Below are positions 17,552 through 27,416 of a stretch of DNA of 64,000 nt, piece by piece. The DNA comes from Salegentibacter flavus (GTDB taxonomy: Bacteria > Bacteroidota > Bacteroidia > Flavobacteriales > Flavobacteriaceae). The first letter of the stretch is position 1, and every line of letters starts with the position of its first letter. The notes under the pieces are model-generated. The model searched no databases, was not told the origin of the DNA, and saw only the letters and a program-made list of their open reading frames with translations. The stretch is taken from contig NZ_FOVL01000016.1 in assembly GCF_900115145.1 (NCBI RefSeq), positions 1 through 64,000 on the forward strand, in the 5' to 3' direction. The translations under genes were made by a program, and so were the position numbers.

Positions 17552-18670
17552 ATGGGTTTTATTGAAAATTTCTTTTTTAGTATAGCAGGTTTAAGCTATA
17601 TTTTTCTCTGGATTGTAGTCTCACTAGCTACGATTGAAAAAAAACCTATCCTTAATTATTTAGCTGAGTTTCTTGTTTATCTATTCAGTTTTCTATTTTT
17701 AGGCCTAAGAGATTCTAATTCTGGTACAGATACAGCTGCTTATATTTCATTTTTTGAAAAAATCCAATATTCGCAAAATTTCGAATTTACCTGGGAATAT
17801 ATATATAATGTTTTTGCTTATTTAATAGGTTTAATTTTTGATTCCACTGGTTTTATAATAGCCAATGTTGTCATTCAATTACTTTTAATTTCTTTTATTT
17901 CCAGAAAATTAAAAATAAAAGAAATATCTCTCATTTTACTCGCATATATAAGTTTCTTGCCTGGATTTGATATGCTAACTAATGGGATGCGACAAGGCTT
18001 ATCTATCCCTTTGGCAATGATAATTTATTTCATTTGGCAGTACAAAAAGAGTATCAACAAGCTTAGTGTTTTTATATTATTTATTTTACACAAATCAATT
18101 TTAATTTATATTCCTTTCCTAATAGTTTCTTCTTTTACAAAGACCAATCATAAATTAAAACTAATAAACCTGTTTTTGTCCCTTTTTGTAATTTTTATTT
18201 TACTTTGGCATCTTATGGATTTACGGGATGTTCTTAGTCCAGTTATGAATTCAATTACCTTTCAATTATCCGAATCCAATCTTACATTAGGTGAAAAATT
18301 TAACGTATATCTAACTAATGATTCTGATATGCTTTCTGGAATATATAAGTATTATTTTTTAATGATTTCTATATTTTTCTTATTCTTTGTCTTCAAATCA
18401 AGAAAGGAGATTTCTGAACACACAAACAACGTTGTATTAAGGGATTATGCTTTTTTTGTTTCTTTCTTAGCTCTTCCCTATGCGATAATCTGGATTAGTC
18501 CTTTCTCATACCGCTTCATGTATATCTTTTATCTTCCTGGATTGATTTTTTCAGTTTACTTTCTGAATATCCAAAATCAGATTAAGTCTTATTACTTCTA
18601 CCTTTTAGTTGTTTTAGTAGCCGGTCTTTTTACCTATGGGAGTAATACCTTTAGCAATTTCAATTATTAA
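17552..18670 (+). CDS. EpsG-type polysaccharide polymerase (Wzy role)
   Basis: The 372-residue membrane protein has about ten hydrophobic helices and the EpsG landmark LGLRDSNSGTDTAAYISFFE near residue 50. It probably joins repeat units in the periplasm. Base composition is very AT-rich compared with the flanking rml and wza/wzc genes, as is common for Wzy genes obtained by transfer. Confidence 0.82.
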   Translation: MGFIENFFFSIAGLSYIFLWIVVSLATIEKKPILNYLAEFLVYLFSFLFLGLRDSNSGTDTAAYISFFEKIQYSQNFEFTWEYIYNVFAYLIGLIFDSTGFIIANVVIQLLLISFISRKLKIKEISLILLAYISFLPGFDMLTNGMRQGLSIPLAMIIYFIWQYKKSINKLSVFILFILHKSILIYIPFLIVSSFTKTNHKLKLINLFLSLFVIFILLWHLMDLRDVLSPVMNSITFQLSESNLTLGEKFNVYLTNDSDMLSGIYKYYFLMISIFFLFFVFKSRKEISEHTNNVVLRDYAFFVSFLALPYAIIWISPFSYRFMYIFYLPGLIFSVYFLNIQNQIKSYYFYLLVVLVAGLFTYGSNTFSNFNY

Positions 18671-18678
18671 TAAATAGT

Positions 18679-19875
18679 ATGAAAAATTTAGTTATCATTC
18701 CTTTCCATGATTTTAAAAAAGCTATAGCCGAGGGCTTTAGAACAAGAGATACTCACATTTATGAAAACTTTATAAATAATGAAAGTTTAGATAAGGTTAT
18801 CATAATAAACAGACCCACTTCTTTAATTGAGCGCATTTTAAAAAAGAAGAAAGTTCTGACCCTAAAGAATGATGTTATTTATCAAAATGAATACTGCTAC
18901 ATCCAGCAGTTAAAGGAAAATGTCTATATAATTGATTTTTTTGTGTTTGATGTAATGGAAGTTATTACCAAGCGTCATTCCTGGCTCCCTTATATTTATT
19001 CCCGAAATGATATTATTGAAAAGGTGAATAACGCACTCCATTTTTTAAATGTCCAAACTTTTTCGGTTTATATGTCGTCTCCGTTTTCTGTAAGACTTGG
19101 GAATGAAATTAACCCAGGATATAAAATTCTAGATGCGGTTGACAACTTTTCTAAGTATGAAAACTGGAAATTTTTCAGAAACGAGATTCACTCCCTATAT
19201 GAATTAGCTAAAAAAGATTATGACAAGATTTACGTTAATTCGGAAGACACCTTCAATTATCTAAAAAACAATTGTAAAGCGTCTTTACAACTTGTTCCAA
19301 ATGGAGTGGATTCCTCAAAATTTCAGGGGAGTTTTTCTAGGCCAAAAGATTTACCTCAAGGAAAAATAATTGTTGGCTATGCAGGAAAAATGCAACGTAT
19401 GTTTAATGCCGGCTTATTAGCAAAAGTAGCGGAGTTAAATCCCCAAGTAGATTTTGTGCTTTTGGGTGTTTTCTTAGACAAGTCTTGGAAAAGAAAATAT
19501 TGGAATAATAACCTAAGCAGATTTTCTAATATCCACTATTTAGGAGATAAAAAATATACGGATTTACCAGCCTACTATAGAAATTTCGATATTTGCATGA
19601 TACCTTATTTCATTGAAAAACAGCATGGAGGCGATCCAATAAAGTTTTATGAGTACATGGCCTGTAATAAACCTATTGTATCAACAGATATTGGAAACAT
19701 AGCAAAATATCATAATAATGAAAACATAATAATAAGTCCAAATGAAGAAGAGTTCATTACCGGTCTCCAAAGACTGTTGAGCAATATCTATAAGAATAAA
19801 ATTAGCCATGAAATTCCAATAGAAATGGAATGGAAAACTATATCATCTCAAATGCTAGATGATGTCTTTGTATGA
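18679..19875 (+). CDS. Glycosyltransferase, GT-B fold
   Basis: The 398-residue protein has a GT4-like C-terminal half: IIVGYAGKMQRMFNAGLLAKVA, VDFVLLGVF, and a donor-binding region GDPIKFYEYMACNKPIVST. The N-terminal half (residues 1-190) is less recognisable. It is AT-rich like its neighbours. It is probably a specificity gene of the repeat unit. Confidence 0.82.
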   Translation: MKNLVIIPFHDFKKAIAEGFRTRDTHIYENFINNESLDKVIIINRPTSLIERILKKKKVLTLKNDVIYQNEYCYIQQLKENVYIIDFFVFDVMEVITKRHSWLPYIYSRNDIIEKVNNALHFLNVQTFSVYMSSPFSVRLGNEINPGYKILDAVDNFSKYENWKFFRNEIHSLYELAKKDYDKIYVNSEDTFNYLKNNCKASLQLVPNGVDSSKFQGSFSRPKDLPQGKIIVGYAGKMQRMFNAGLLAKVAELNPQVDFVLLGVFLDKSWKRKYWNNNLSRFSNIHYLGDKKYTDLPAYYRNFDICMIPYFIEKQHGGDPIKFYEYMACNKPIVSTDIGNIAKYHNNENIIISPNEEEFITGLQRLLSNIYKNKISHEIPIEMEWKTISSQMLDDVFV

Positions 19876-19945
19876 TTTTTTGTACCGAGGGGTTTTTGAA
19901 ATCACTTAAAGATATTTTGAGAAGCTAACTTTTTAACAATATCTA

Positions 19946-21070
19946 ATGAAAATAGCCATTATTGGCACTCGTGGTATTCCTAACCACTACGGAGGCTTTG
20001 AACAATTTGCAGAATATTTATCAAAGTATTTAGTGCAAGAGGGACAGGAAGTGACTGTTTATAATTCCCACATGCATCCTTATCAGGAAAGCAACTGGAT
20101 GGGAGTAGATATTGTGCATTGCAAAGATCCTGAAGACAAAATAGGCACTGCCGGGCAATTTATCTACGATCTTAATTGTATTCGGGATGCCAGAAAAAGG
20201 GATTTTGATATGATCCTGCAGCTGGGCTACACTAGCAGTTCCGTATGGGGCAGATTACTGCCAAAGAAGGCTGTAATTATAACAAATATGGATGGTCTGG
20301 AATGGAAGCGCAGCAAGTTTGGTAAGAATGTTAGGCGCTTCCTTAAAAAAGCTGAAAAACTGGCCGTGAAAACCAGCGACTATTTAATCGCAGATTCGGT
20401 AGGTATTCAGCAGTATCTGCAGAAAAAATATAATGTGAGATCCCATTACATTCCATACGGGGCCAATCTTTTCACCAAGCCTGATGAATCTTTTCTGGAA
20501 CAGTACAATTTACTCCCTAACAACTATGATATGCTGGTGGCACGGTTAGAGCCGGAGAACAGTATAGAAATTATCCTGGATGGAGTCGCTAAAGCAGCCG
20601 GGGACCGTCCTTTTCTCGTAGTAGGAAAGCACGAAACCAAATTTGGAGAATATTTAAAAGAAAAGTTTAGGCACTGTGAAAAAATCAGGTTTCTAGGGGG
20701 TATTTATGATATCGAAACCCTGAACAATGTTAGATGTTTTTCAAATATTTATTTTCACGGGCATACGGTAGGAGGGACAAATCCTTCCTTATTGGAAGCT
20801 ATGGCTTCACAGGCTTTTATTTGTGCCAACGACAATATTTTTAACAAAGCTATTCTTGAAGGAGATGCCCTTTATTTCAGGACGTCTAAAGATGTTCAAA
20901 AAACAATCGAAAGTTACGTTAAGGAAAGCCCAAATGCTCAAAAAATGTTGCAAGCAAATGACGAAAAAATCCTCCGCTTATATTCCTGGGATATTATCAA
21001 TAAAGCTTACCTGCAGCTGATAGAAGAATGCCTATACAGATCTTCAAAAAGAAATTTAAAATATCTATAG
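19946..21070 (+). CDS. DUF1972-type glycosyltransferase
   Basis: The 374-residue protein begins MKIAIIGTRGIPNHYGGFEQFAEYLS, the hallmark of DUF1972 (RfaB/rhamnosyltransferase-like) enzymes. It has the donor-side segment HGHTVGGTNPSLLEAMASQ with the usual ExxA-type glutamate. Often the second sugar transfer in EPS loci uses this family. Composition here returns to that of the core export genes. Confidence 0.85.
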   Translation: MKIAIIGTRGIPNHYGGFEQFAEYLSKYLVQEGQEVTVYNSHMHPYQESNWMGVDIVHCKDPEDKIGTAGQFIYDLNCIRDARKRDFDMILQLGYTSSSVWGRLLPKKAVIITNMDGLEWKRSKFGKNVRRFLKKAEKLAVKTSDYLIADSVGIQQYLQKKYNVRSHYIPYGANLFTKPDESFLEQYNLLPNNYDMLVARLEPENSIEIILDGVAKAAGDRPFLVVGKHETKFGEYLKEKFRHCEKIRFLGGIYDIETLNNVRCFSNIYFHGHTVGGTNPSLLEAMASQAFICANDNIFNKAILEGDALYFRTSKDVQKTIESYVKESPNAQKMLQANDEKILRLYSWDIINKAYLQLIEECLYRSSKRNLKYL

Positions 21071-21169
21071 ATTAACTCTAAACTATTATAATTTTTTCCA
21101 TTATATAACGATCTAAGCTATATCCCTACAGTAGCAAAGTCCTAACTCTATCTAAACCAACTTTGAATT

Positions 21170-22513
21170 ATGAAAAGATCAGATCTTATCATACCCATTT
21201 CTATTGTAGTTCATTTAATAATTATTAGTGGAACATTAATTTATTTTAATCCAATCAATTATTTCGGATGGAAATCACTACTGTCAATTAATACCTTCTG
21301 GCTTTTGATTTGTTTTTTTATGGATTTTTATCCTACCGGCAGAAAGGAAAATTTTTTTTCAAAATTGCACCGCTTTATTCAGGTGTTTCTATTATTTAGT
21401 TTAGGATACTTTACAGTTTTAGCCTTTAAAAGGTATGATTTTTCAATAAAACATCAATTTTTTGTACTAAGTATTCTGTCCACTTTTCTTTTAATTTACC
21501 GTGCGGTTTTCTTTTATTTCCGCCAAAAATATAGGATTCTGGGAGGTAACTCTGCCACCGCAATTATTGTAGGCAGGGATCGCGGTTATGAAAAATTAAT
21601 GGAGATATTCAGGGAACCTGAATTAGGATATAGATATCAAGGATATTTTGATAATTTAATTTCATCCGGAATGGACTATAAAGGTCCAATTAAACATGTT
21701 TTTGAATTTATTGCCAGGCATAATATAGATGAAATTTATTGTCACGCTTCCAGGCTAACTAAAAAGGAATTATATGAAATAATAGAATTTTCAGACAATA
21801 ACTTAAAAAAAATTAAAATCATTCCCGATAATAAGGAGGTCTTTACCCGCGCCATGGTGCTGGAGATGTACGATCAAATACCCATATTGCATCTTCGCAA
21901 ATCACCTTTAGAAAATACTTATTCTTATTACGGGAAGCGTTTTTTTGATATTATATTTTCAGGCCTTGTAATCATTGGTCTTCTTTCCTGGTTAGTCCCT
22001 TTGATGTATCTATTAATTAAAATAGAATCTCCAGGTCCCTTATTCTTTAAGCAAAAACGCCATGGTTTGAATAAAAAGGTCTTCTACTGCTATAAATTTC
22101 GATCTATGGCCGTTAATAGAGACTCAAATTTAAAGATGGCTACAAAAAATGATATGAGAATAACAAAAATAGGCAAGTTTATTCGTAAGACCAGTATAGA
22201 TGAACTGCCACAGTTTTTAAATGTTTTCATGGGGCAAATGAGTGTAGTAGGTCCAAGACCCCATATGGAAAATCATACTTTTAAATATGAAACTTCGGTA
22301 AATAAGTATCTGGTTCGACATCATGCGAAACCCGGTATTACCGGTCTGGCACAGGTTAGAGGTTATAGGGGAGAAATTGTTAAAGAGAGTGATATAATAA
22401 ATAGAACGAGATTAGATATCTTTTATTTAGAAAAATGGTCACCTGTTTTGGATGCAAAGATTATATATTCTACCATGAGCAATGCACTAAGAGGAGATGA
22501 AAAAGCTTATTAA
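21170..22513 (+). CDS. Undecaprenyl-phosphate sugar-phosphate transferase (priming enzyme)
   Basis: The 447-residue polyprenyl glycosylphosphotransferase (WcaJ/WbaP type) has four N-terminal membrane helices, a CoA-binding-like middle domain, and the catalytic C-terminal part beginning near residue 256 (SYYGKRFFDIIFSGLVIIGL). This is followed by SPGPLFFKQKRHGLN, CYKFRSM, RKTSIDELPQFLNVFMGQMSVVGPRPH and KPGITGLAQVRGYRG. It starts repeat-unit assembly on the lipid carrier. Confidence 0.93.
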   Translation: MKRSDLIIPISIVVHLIIISGTLIYFNPINYFGWKSLLSINTFWLLICFFMDFYPTGRKENFFSKLHRFIQVFLLFSLGYFTVLAFKRYDFSIKHQFFVLSILSTFLLIYRAVFFYFRQKYRILGGNSATAIIVGRDRGYEKLMEIFREPELGYRYQGYFDNLISSGMDYKGPIKHVFEFIARHNIDEIYCHASRLTKKELYEIIEFSDNNLKKIKIIPDNKEVFTRAMVLEMYDQIPILHLRKSPLENTYSYYGKRFFDIIFSGLVIIGLLSWLVPLMYLLIKIESPGPLFFKQKRHGLNKKVFYCYKFRSMAVNRDSNLKMATKNDMRITKIGKFIRKTSIDELPQFLNVFMGQMSVVGPRPHMENHTFKYETSVNKYLVRHHAKPGITGLAQVRGYRGEIVKESDIINRTRLDIFYLEKWSPVLDAKIIYSTMSNALRGDEKAY

Positions 22514-22514
22514 T

Positions 22515-23918
22515 ATGAAGAAACATCACCTAATATATATCTTGTTTTTTACTTTTAGTTTTCAAGTTAATGCGCAATGGACTTTCAGTGGTAATCTTGA
22601 AACCAAAGGAATTGTTACTAGTGATGAGGAATCCCCCTTTTGGTTGTATACTAATCAAAAAGGTAGGCTGGATAAGGGAACAAATTTCTTAGGGTTGTTT
22701 GGATCCACCGCAGATTATTCCTGGAAAAAGCAAAATAACATAAGCTTTGGGGGCAGTATTGCTTATAGTGACAGGAATAGTGATGAATTTTTTATAGATG
22801 AGGCCTACGCATTATTTCAACATAATTGGTTGGAAATTTTGGTTGGTAAAAAACATAACCAGGTTTTATATGATGGAATGAGTGTTTCTAATGAAAATAT
22901 TTTATGGTCCCTAAATGCACCTGCTTTACCCGGGATTCGTATCAAAACTTTAAAGCCAATTTTTTTTAATGAAAATGAAATATTTGGTTTTGAAGCACTA
23001 TGGAGTGATTATTTGCTAGAAAAAGACCGCTTTGTAAGTAAAGCAAGATTACATCGTAAAAGCTTACATTTTATTTATAAACCAAACCAAACCTGGAGAC
23101 TTAAATTTGGTATTCAACATTTTGCACAATGGGGAGGTAACTCTCCTGTTCATGGAGAACAACCAACGGGTTTTAAAGATTATATAAGAATTATTAGTGG
23201 TAGAGGAGGAGGAGAAAATGCAAGCCTGGGGGAGCAAATAAATTCTTTAGGTAATCATTTAGGGAGCTATGAATTGTATATTGATAAAAAGTTTAAAAAT
23301 TTTAAGGTGCAATTCATCTATAATTCAATATTTGAAGATGGCTCCGGAAGTCGCCTGGCTAATTTCCCTGATGGGAGGTATGGGGTTTTTCTGGATTTTG
23401 ATAATAAAGGTTGGATAAATTCATTTTTATATGAATTCTATTACTCCAAAAATCAGAGTCAAACCCGGCCACATCTTTGGGATGATTATTTCAATAATTA
23501 CATATATGCATCAGGGTATACTTATAAGAATCAGGTCATAGGCTTGCCATTTTTCACTACCAATTATTATGAAAACTACCCTAGAAACAGTAATACCACT
23601 CGAATAGGTAATAATTTAATTACAGCACATCATTTTGGAATTTCAGGTTTTGTTTTTAAGCAAAGACCATATAAATTTCTTTTAAGTTTTAGAAACAATC
23701 ATGGACATAATGTGAATACGGGAGTGGCAGATTATGAATATTTTTCATCAAATGATCCCCGAGGTGAAATTAAGTTATCGAGAAATGTTATTTCAACCTA
23801 TTTTGAAATTAATTTAATAGATAGCTTTTTAAAACTAGACGCTTTTATTGGGGCTGATTATTCAAAAAGTGATAAGAACCTTGGTGGAGGTGTCAATCTT
23901 AAGAAAGATATATTTTAG
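22515..23918 (+). CDS. Capsule assembly Wzi-family outer-membrane protein
   Basis: The start at ATG 22515, one base after the preceding stop, gives a normal signal peptide (MKKHHLIYILFFTFSFQVNAQ). The alternative at 22497 lies inside the preceding gene. The 467 residues are beta-rich with many aromatic strand ends and match the Wzi-family pattern (YALFQHNWLEILVGKKHNQ, HHFGISG). Wzi-like barrels hold capsule at the surface. Confidence 0.82.
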   Translation: MKKHHLIYILFFTFSFQVNAQWTFSGNLETKGIVTSDEESPFWLYTNQKGRLDKGTNFLGLFGSTADYSWKKQNNISFGGSIAYSDRNSDEFFIDEAYALFQHNWLEILVGKKHNQVLYDGMSVSNENILWSLNAPALPGIRIKTLKPIFFNENEIFGFEALWSDYLLEKDRFVSKARLHRKSLHFIYKPNQTWRLKFGIQHFAQWGGNSPVHGEQPTGFKDYIRIISGRGGGENASLGEQINSLGNHLGSYELYIDKKFKNFKVQFIYNSIFEDGSGSRLANFPDGRYGVFLDFDNKGWINSFLYEFYYSKNQSQTRPHLWDDYFNNYIYASGYTYKNQVIGLPFFTTNYYENYPRNSNTTRIGNNLITAHHFGISGFVFKQRPYKFLLSFRNNHGHNVNTGVADYEYFSSNDPRGEIKLSRNVISTYFEINLIDSFLKLDAFIGADYSKSDKNLGGGVNLKKDIF

Positions 23919-24202
23919 GGCTATATGTTTATAACCTGCTGTGGGTTTATGATTCCTTTCGACCCAACTCAGCAGGTACTTCAAGATGACAAGCATATAT
24001 CACATGTCACCCTAAACTCGATTCAGGGTCTCATATGAGTAAGTCCGAAACTTTGACAAACAATACCAGGATGAGATTCCGGATCAAGTCCGGAATGACT
24101 AAAAGAAGAAGACTACCAACTAGGATACTACCGACCAAAGTCTATCGACTATTTTAAGAGATTATTAACAAGAATCTATATATTCGCAGAAATTTTAAAA
24201 GA
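23919..24202. other. Intergenic hairpin repeats before wza
   Basis: It contains GAGATTCCGGATCAAGTCCGGAATGAC (24072-24098), a hairpin repeat seen again near 27799 and in modified form at 35346, followed by GACTA-type words. TATATTCG at 24179-24186 is a one-mismatch -7 box that may serve wza-wzc. Confidence 0.5.
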
Positions 24203-25000
24203 ATGAAATTCCCCAAATCATTTAGAATACCGGCCTTCGGGCTTTTTGCTTTAATAATGGCTACATCCTGTGTTTCGAGGCAGGAGGTGGTTTACTTCCA
24301 GGGACTGGATGAAGCGCAGGCCAGGATGGATAATGAGCAGCAGAAAAATTTACGCATAAAACCCAACGACCAGCTTACCATAAGTGTTTCAGCACCCGAG
24401 CAGGTAGCGGCTTTGCCATTTAATCTACCGGTGATAGGGGTGGATCCGGGTGGTTCAGACTTAGGATTATCTGCAACAGGTAGGCAGCAATTGCAAACTT
24501 TTCAGGTAGAAAAAAATGGAACCATTGATTTTCCCGTATTAGGCAAAGTAGAAGCAGCAGGATATTCCCAGGAACAACTGGCCGCGAAGCTGAAGGAGCA
24601 GATAAAGGTATATGTACAGGATCCTATTGTGAATGTGCGGGTGGTGAATTTCCATATCAGCGTGCTGGGAGAGGTGACCCGTCCCGGGACCTTTGAGGTG
24701 CAGGATGATTATTTTTCGTTGCCACAAGCCCTGGGGATGGCCGGAGATATGAGTATCTATGGTCGGCGGGATAATGTGCTGGTTGTTCGCGAGGAAGGCG
24801 GGACCAAAACCCACGCCTACTTAGATCTTGGTGATGCTGATGTGATCAACTCGCCTTATTATTATTTGCAGCAAAACGATGTGATATATGTGGAGCCGAA
24901 CAAGGCGCAGCGCCAAAGTGCCAGTTATAACCGTAACGCAGGTATATATATATCCATCGCCTCAGTTTTAGTTTCAGTAGCCGTACTCTTAACAAGATAA
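24203..25000 (+). CDS. wza: Polysaccharide export lipoprotein (Wza-like)
   Basis: The 265-residue protein has a lipoprotein signal (residues 1-23, Cys23 in TSC), then the poly-export domain (IKPNDQLTISVSAPEQ), SLBB-type segments with FPVLGKVEAAGYSQEQLAAKL and ISVLGEVTRPGTFEV, and a hydrophobic C-terminus (YISIASVLVSVAVLLT). It should form the outer-membrane export channel that works with Wzc. It is 7 bp from wzc. Confidence 0.92.
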   Translation: MKFPKSFRIPAFGLFALIMATSCVSRQEVVYFQGLDEAQARMDNEQQKNLRIKPNDQLTISVSAPEQVAALPFNLPVIGVDPGGSDLGLSATGRQQLQTFQVEKNGTIDFPVLGKVEAAGYSQEQLAAKLKEQIKVYVQDPIVNVRVVNFHISVLGEVTRPGTFEVQDDYFSLPQALGMAGDMSIYGRRDNVLVVREEGGTKTHAYLDLGDADVINSPYYYLQQNDVIYVEPNKAQRQSASYNRNAGIYISIASVLVSVAVLLTR

Positions 25001-25007
25001 ATTTAAA

Positions 25008-27416
25008 ATGTCTCAACAACAACAACCTACTTATAATCGCCCCCAGGAAGAAGAGATCAATTTAAGGGAAGAACTGGACAAGTACCTTCGGTACTGGCCC
25101 TGGTTCGTAATAGGAGTGGTCTTGGCCGTACTCCTCGCTTTTATTTATTTAAATTATACCACTCCCGAGTACAACACTACTGCCAGCATCATCATCAAGG
25201 ATGAAGAAGGAAGTGCTCCTTCAGAATTGGCGGCATTTGCTGATCTAGGCATGCTCAGTGGCATGGGAGCCAGCAGCATAGAGAATGAGATTGGGATACT
25301 GCAGTCTAAACGTCTTATGACCAATGTGGTGAAGGCTTTGAATCTGAATGTGACTTATTTCGAAGAAACCCCGGTAAAGGCGGTGGAGTTATATGAAAGG
25401 AGTCCGTTGCAGTTGCAGGTACTAAAGATGGATGAAAGAATACTGAATCGAACTATTGAAGAGGAAACCGGAAATAGCTACCGTATTAAGCTTTCGGAAA
25501 ACGGGAAACTACAGGTCACCAATACTGAAACTGAAAAGACACAAACCACAGAGATTGGAAAACCTTTCAGTCTTGACTTCGCTGAAGTGGTTGTTGTGGA
25601 AAATAAGGATATAGATCCTTTGGACCTGGCAGAAACCGAAACGATACTTGTAAAGTTCAGTCCGGTGGAAAGCGTGGTGCAAAAATACCGGGAGGATGTA
25701 CAGGTGAATTTAACCGACAAGAATTCGAGTCTGCTGGAGCTTAGTCTGCAGGACCCGGTAAAAAGCAAGGCCCAGAATATTTTAGACCAACTGGTGCTGG
25801 AATACAACCGGGAAGCCATAGAAGACAAGAACCTGGTAGCGCGAAACACCGCTTCTTTTATCGATGAGCGGCTTGCCATTATCAACGAGGAACTGGACTC
25901 TGTGGAAGTCGGCAAGGAAGATTTCAAGGAGAGCAACCAGCTTACCGATATCCAGGCGGAATCGGAGATGTTCATTGAGAATGCCAGCGAATATAAAAAA
26001 CGCAATCAGGAGGTAGGTACCCAACTGGAGCTTGCCAACGCCATGATCGACTTTTTAAAGGCCTCCAGTGAGAGCGACCTGCTGCCTGCCAATCTCGGGC
26101 TGCAAGGTGAAGGCGTGAATCAGCAGATAGAAGAATTTAACAGCCTGGTGCTCGAGCGGAACCGAATTTTAAGCGGTTCTACCGAACGCAACCCGGTGGT
26201 GCTTCGTCTCAACTCCCAGATCAACCAGATAAAAGGCAATATCCTGCAAAGTCTGGAGCGGATGCGTTCTAACCTGCAAATTGCGCAATCAGACCTGCAG
26301 CGTCAGGGAGCAGCAATAGGCTCCCAGATCGCAGCGATTCCGGCACAGGAAAGACAATACCGGGGCATAGAGCGACAACAAAATATCAAGGAAGCGCTTT
26401 ATTTGTTTCTTCTGGAGAAACGCGAGGAAAATTCCCTGAGCCTGGCGGTAACTGCCCCCAAGGCCAAGATCGTAGACCGGGCTTACAGCGGAGATGAACC
26501 GGTATCGCCAAAATCGAAGATCGTGCTGCTGGCAGCATTGATCCTGGGCTTACTGATTCCGTTCCTGTTTATTTATCTAAGGGACCTGCTAAACAATAAG
26601 ATCAAAAGCAGGGAAGACATCGAGAAAGCAACCAGAGAGATTCCAATCGTTGGAGAGATCCCAAAAATCACCAAAAAGGAAAGCGACCTGATCCAGGTAA
26701 ATGATCGTTCTGTTTTGTCTGAAGCTTTCAGGATCATGGTGACTAATCTGCAGTATCTCCTGGTGAACTCAGATAAACAGGAAAGAGGAATAAAATTATT
26801 TGTTACCTCTACGGTAAAAGGGGAAGGGAAAACCTTTATTGCCTTCAACCTGGGGATCACCTTTGCCAATATGAAGAAAAAAGTTGTAATTGTTGGTGCC
26901 GACCTAAGAAACCCACAGCTCCAACGCTACGAAACCGATGCCCGTAAATATAAGGGGGTAAGTGACTATCTCTACGATCCCCAGGTAAATACTAATGATA
27001 TCATCACCCCATCTAACGCCCATTCTAATATGGATATCATAGCTTCGGGGAGCATTCCACCCAATCCTTCAGAATTACTTAGAGGTGATAGAATGGCGAA
27101 ATTATTAAGTGAGCTGGAGGAAATCTATGATTACATTATTGTGGACACCGCGCCTTCAATGTTGGTAGCTGATACCTTCCTTATAAATAAATATGCTGAT
27201 CTCACGCTTTATGTAACCCGTGCCGGTTATACTGAAAAGAAACTTCTTGGTTTCGCAGTAGATGCCAAAAACGACGGTAAATTGCACGACGTGAGTTTTG
27301 TACTTAATGATGTGGAAATGGCCAATTTCGGTTATGGAAATAAGTATGGCTATGCGTATGGGGAGGAGAAGAAATCTTTCTTTAAACGACTAAAAGATAA
27401 AGCCGCAATATTTTAG
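25008..27416 (+). CDS. wzc: Polysaccharide co-polymerase / tyrosine autokinase (Wzc-like)
   Basis: The 802-residue inner-membrane protein has a Wzz domain between two membrane helices (about 30-55 and 505-525), long periplasmic coiled coils (about 265-470), and a cytoplasmic BY-kinase. The kinase has Walker A TVKGEGKT (602-609), Walker A' VVIVGADLRNP, and Walker B YIIVDTAPS (about 707-715). The tail has a Tyr-rich cluster (FGYGNKYGYAYGEE) as expected for autophosphorylation. It sets chain length and controls export. Confidence 0.93.
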   Translation: MSQQQQPTYNRPQEEEINLREELDKYLRYWPWFVIGVVLAVLLAFIYLNYTTPEYNTTASIIIKDEEGSAPSELAAFADLGMLSGMGASSIENEIGILQSKRLMTNVVKALNLNVTYFEETPVKAVELYERSPLQLQVLKMDERILNRTIEEETGNSYRIKLSENGKLQVTNTETEKTQTTEIGKPFSLDFAEVVVVENKDIDPLDLAETETILVKFSPVESVVQKYREDVQVNLTDKNSSLLELSLQDPVKSKAQNILDQLVLEYNREAIEDKNLVARNTASFIDERLAIINEELDSVEVGKEDFKESNQLTDIQAESEMFIENASEYKKRNQEVGTQLELANAMIDFLKASSESDLLPANLGLQGEGVNQQIEEFNSLVLERNRILSGSTERNPVVLRLNSQINQIKGNILQSLERMRSNLQIAQSDLQRQGAAIGSQIAAIPAQERQYRGIERQQNIKEALYLFLLEKREENSLSLAVTAPKAKIVDRAYSGDEPVSPKSKIVLLAALILGLLIPFLFIYLRDLLNNKIKSREDIEKATREIPIVGEIPKITKKESDLIQVNDRSVLSEAFRIMVTNLQYLLVNSDKQERGIKLFVTSTVKGEGKTFIAFNLGITFANMKKKVVIVGADLRNPQLQRYETDARKYKGVSDYLYDPQVNTNDIITPSNAHSNMDIIASGSIPPNPSELLRGDRMAKLLSELEEIYDYIIVDTAPSMLVADTFLINKYADLTLYVTRAGYTEKKLLGFAVDAKNDGKLHDVSFVLNDVEMANFGYGNKYGYAYGEEKKSFFKRLKDKAAIF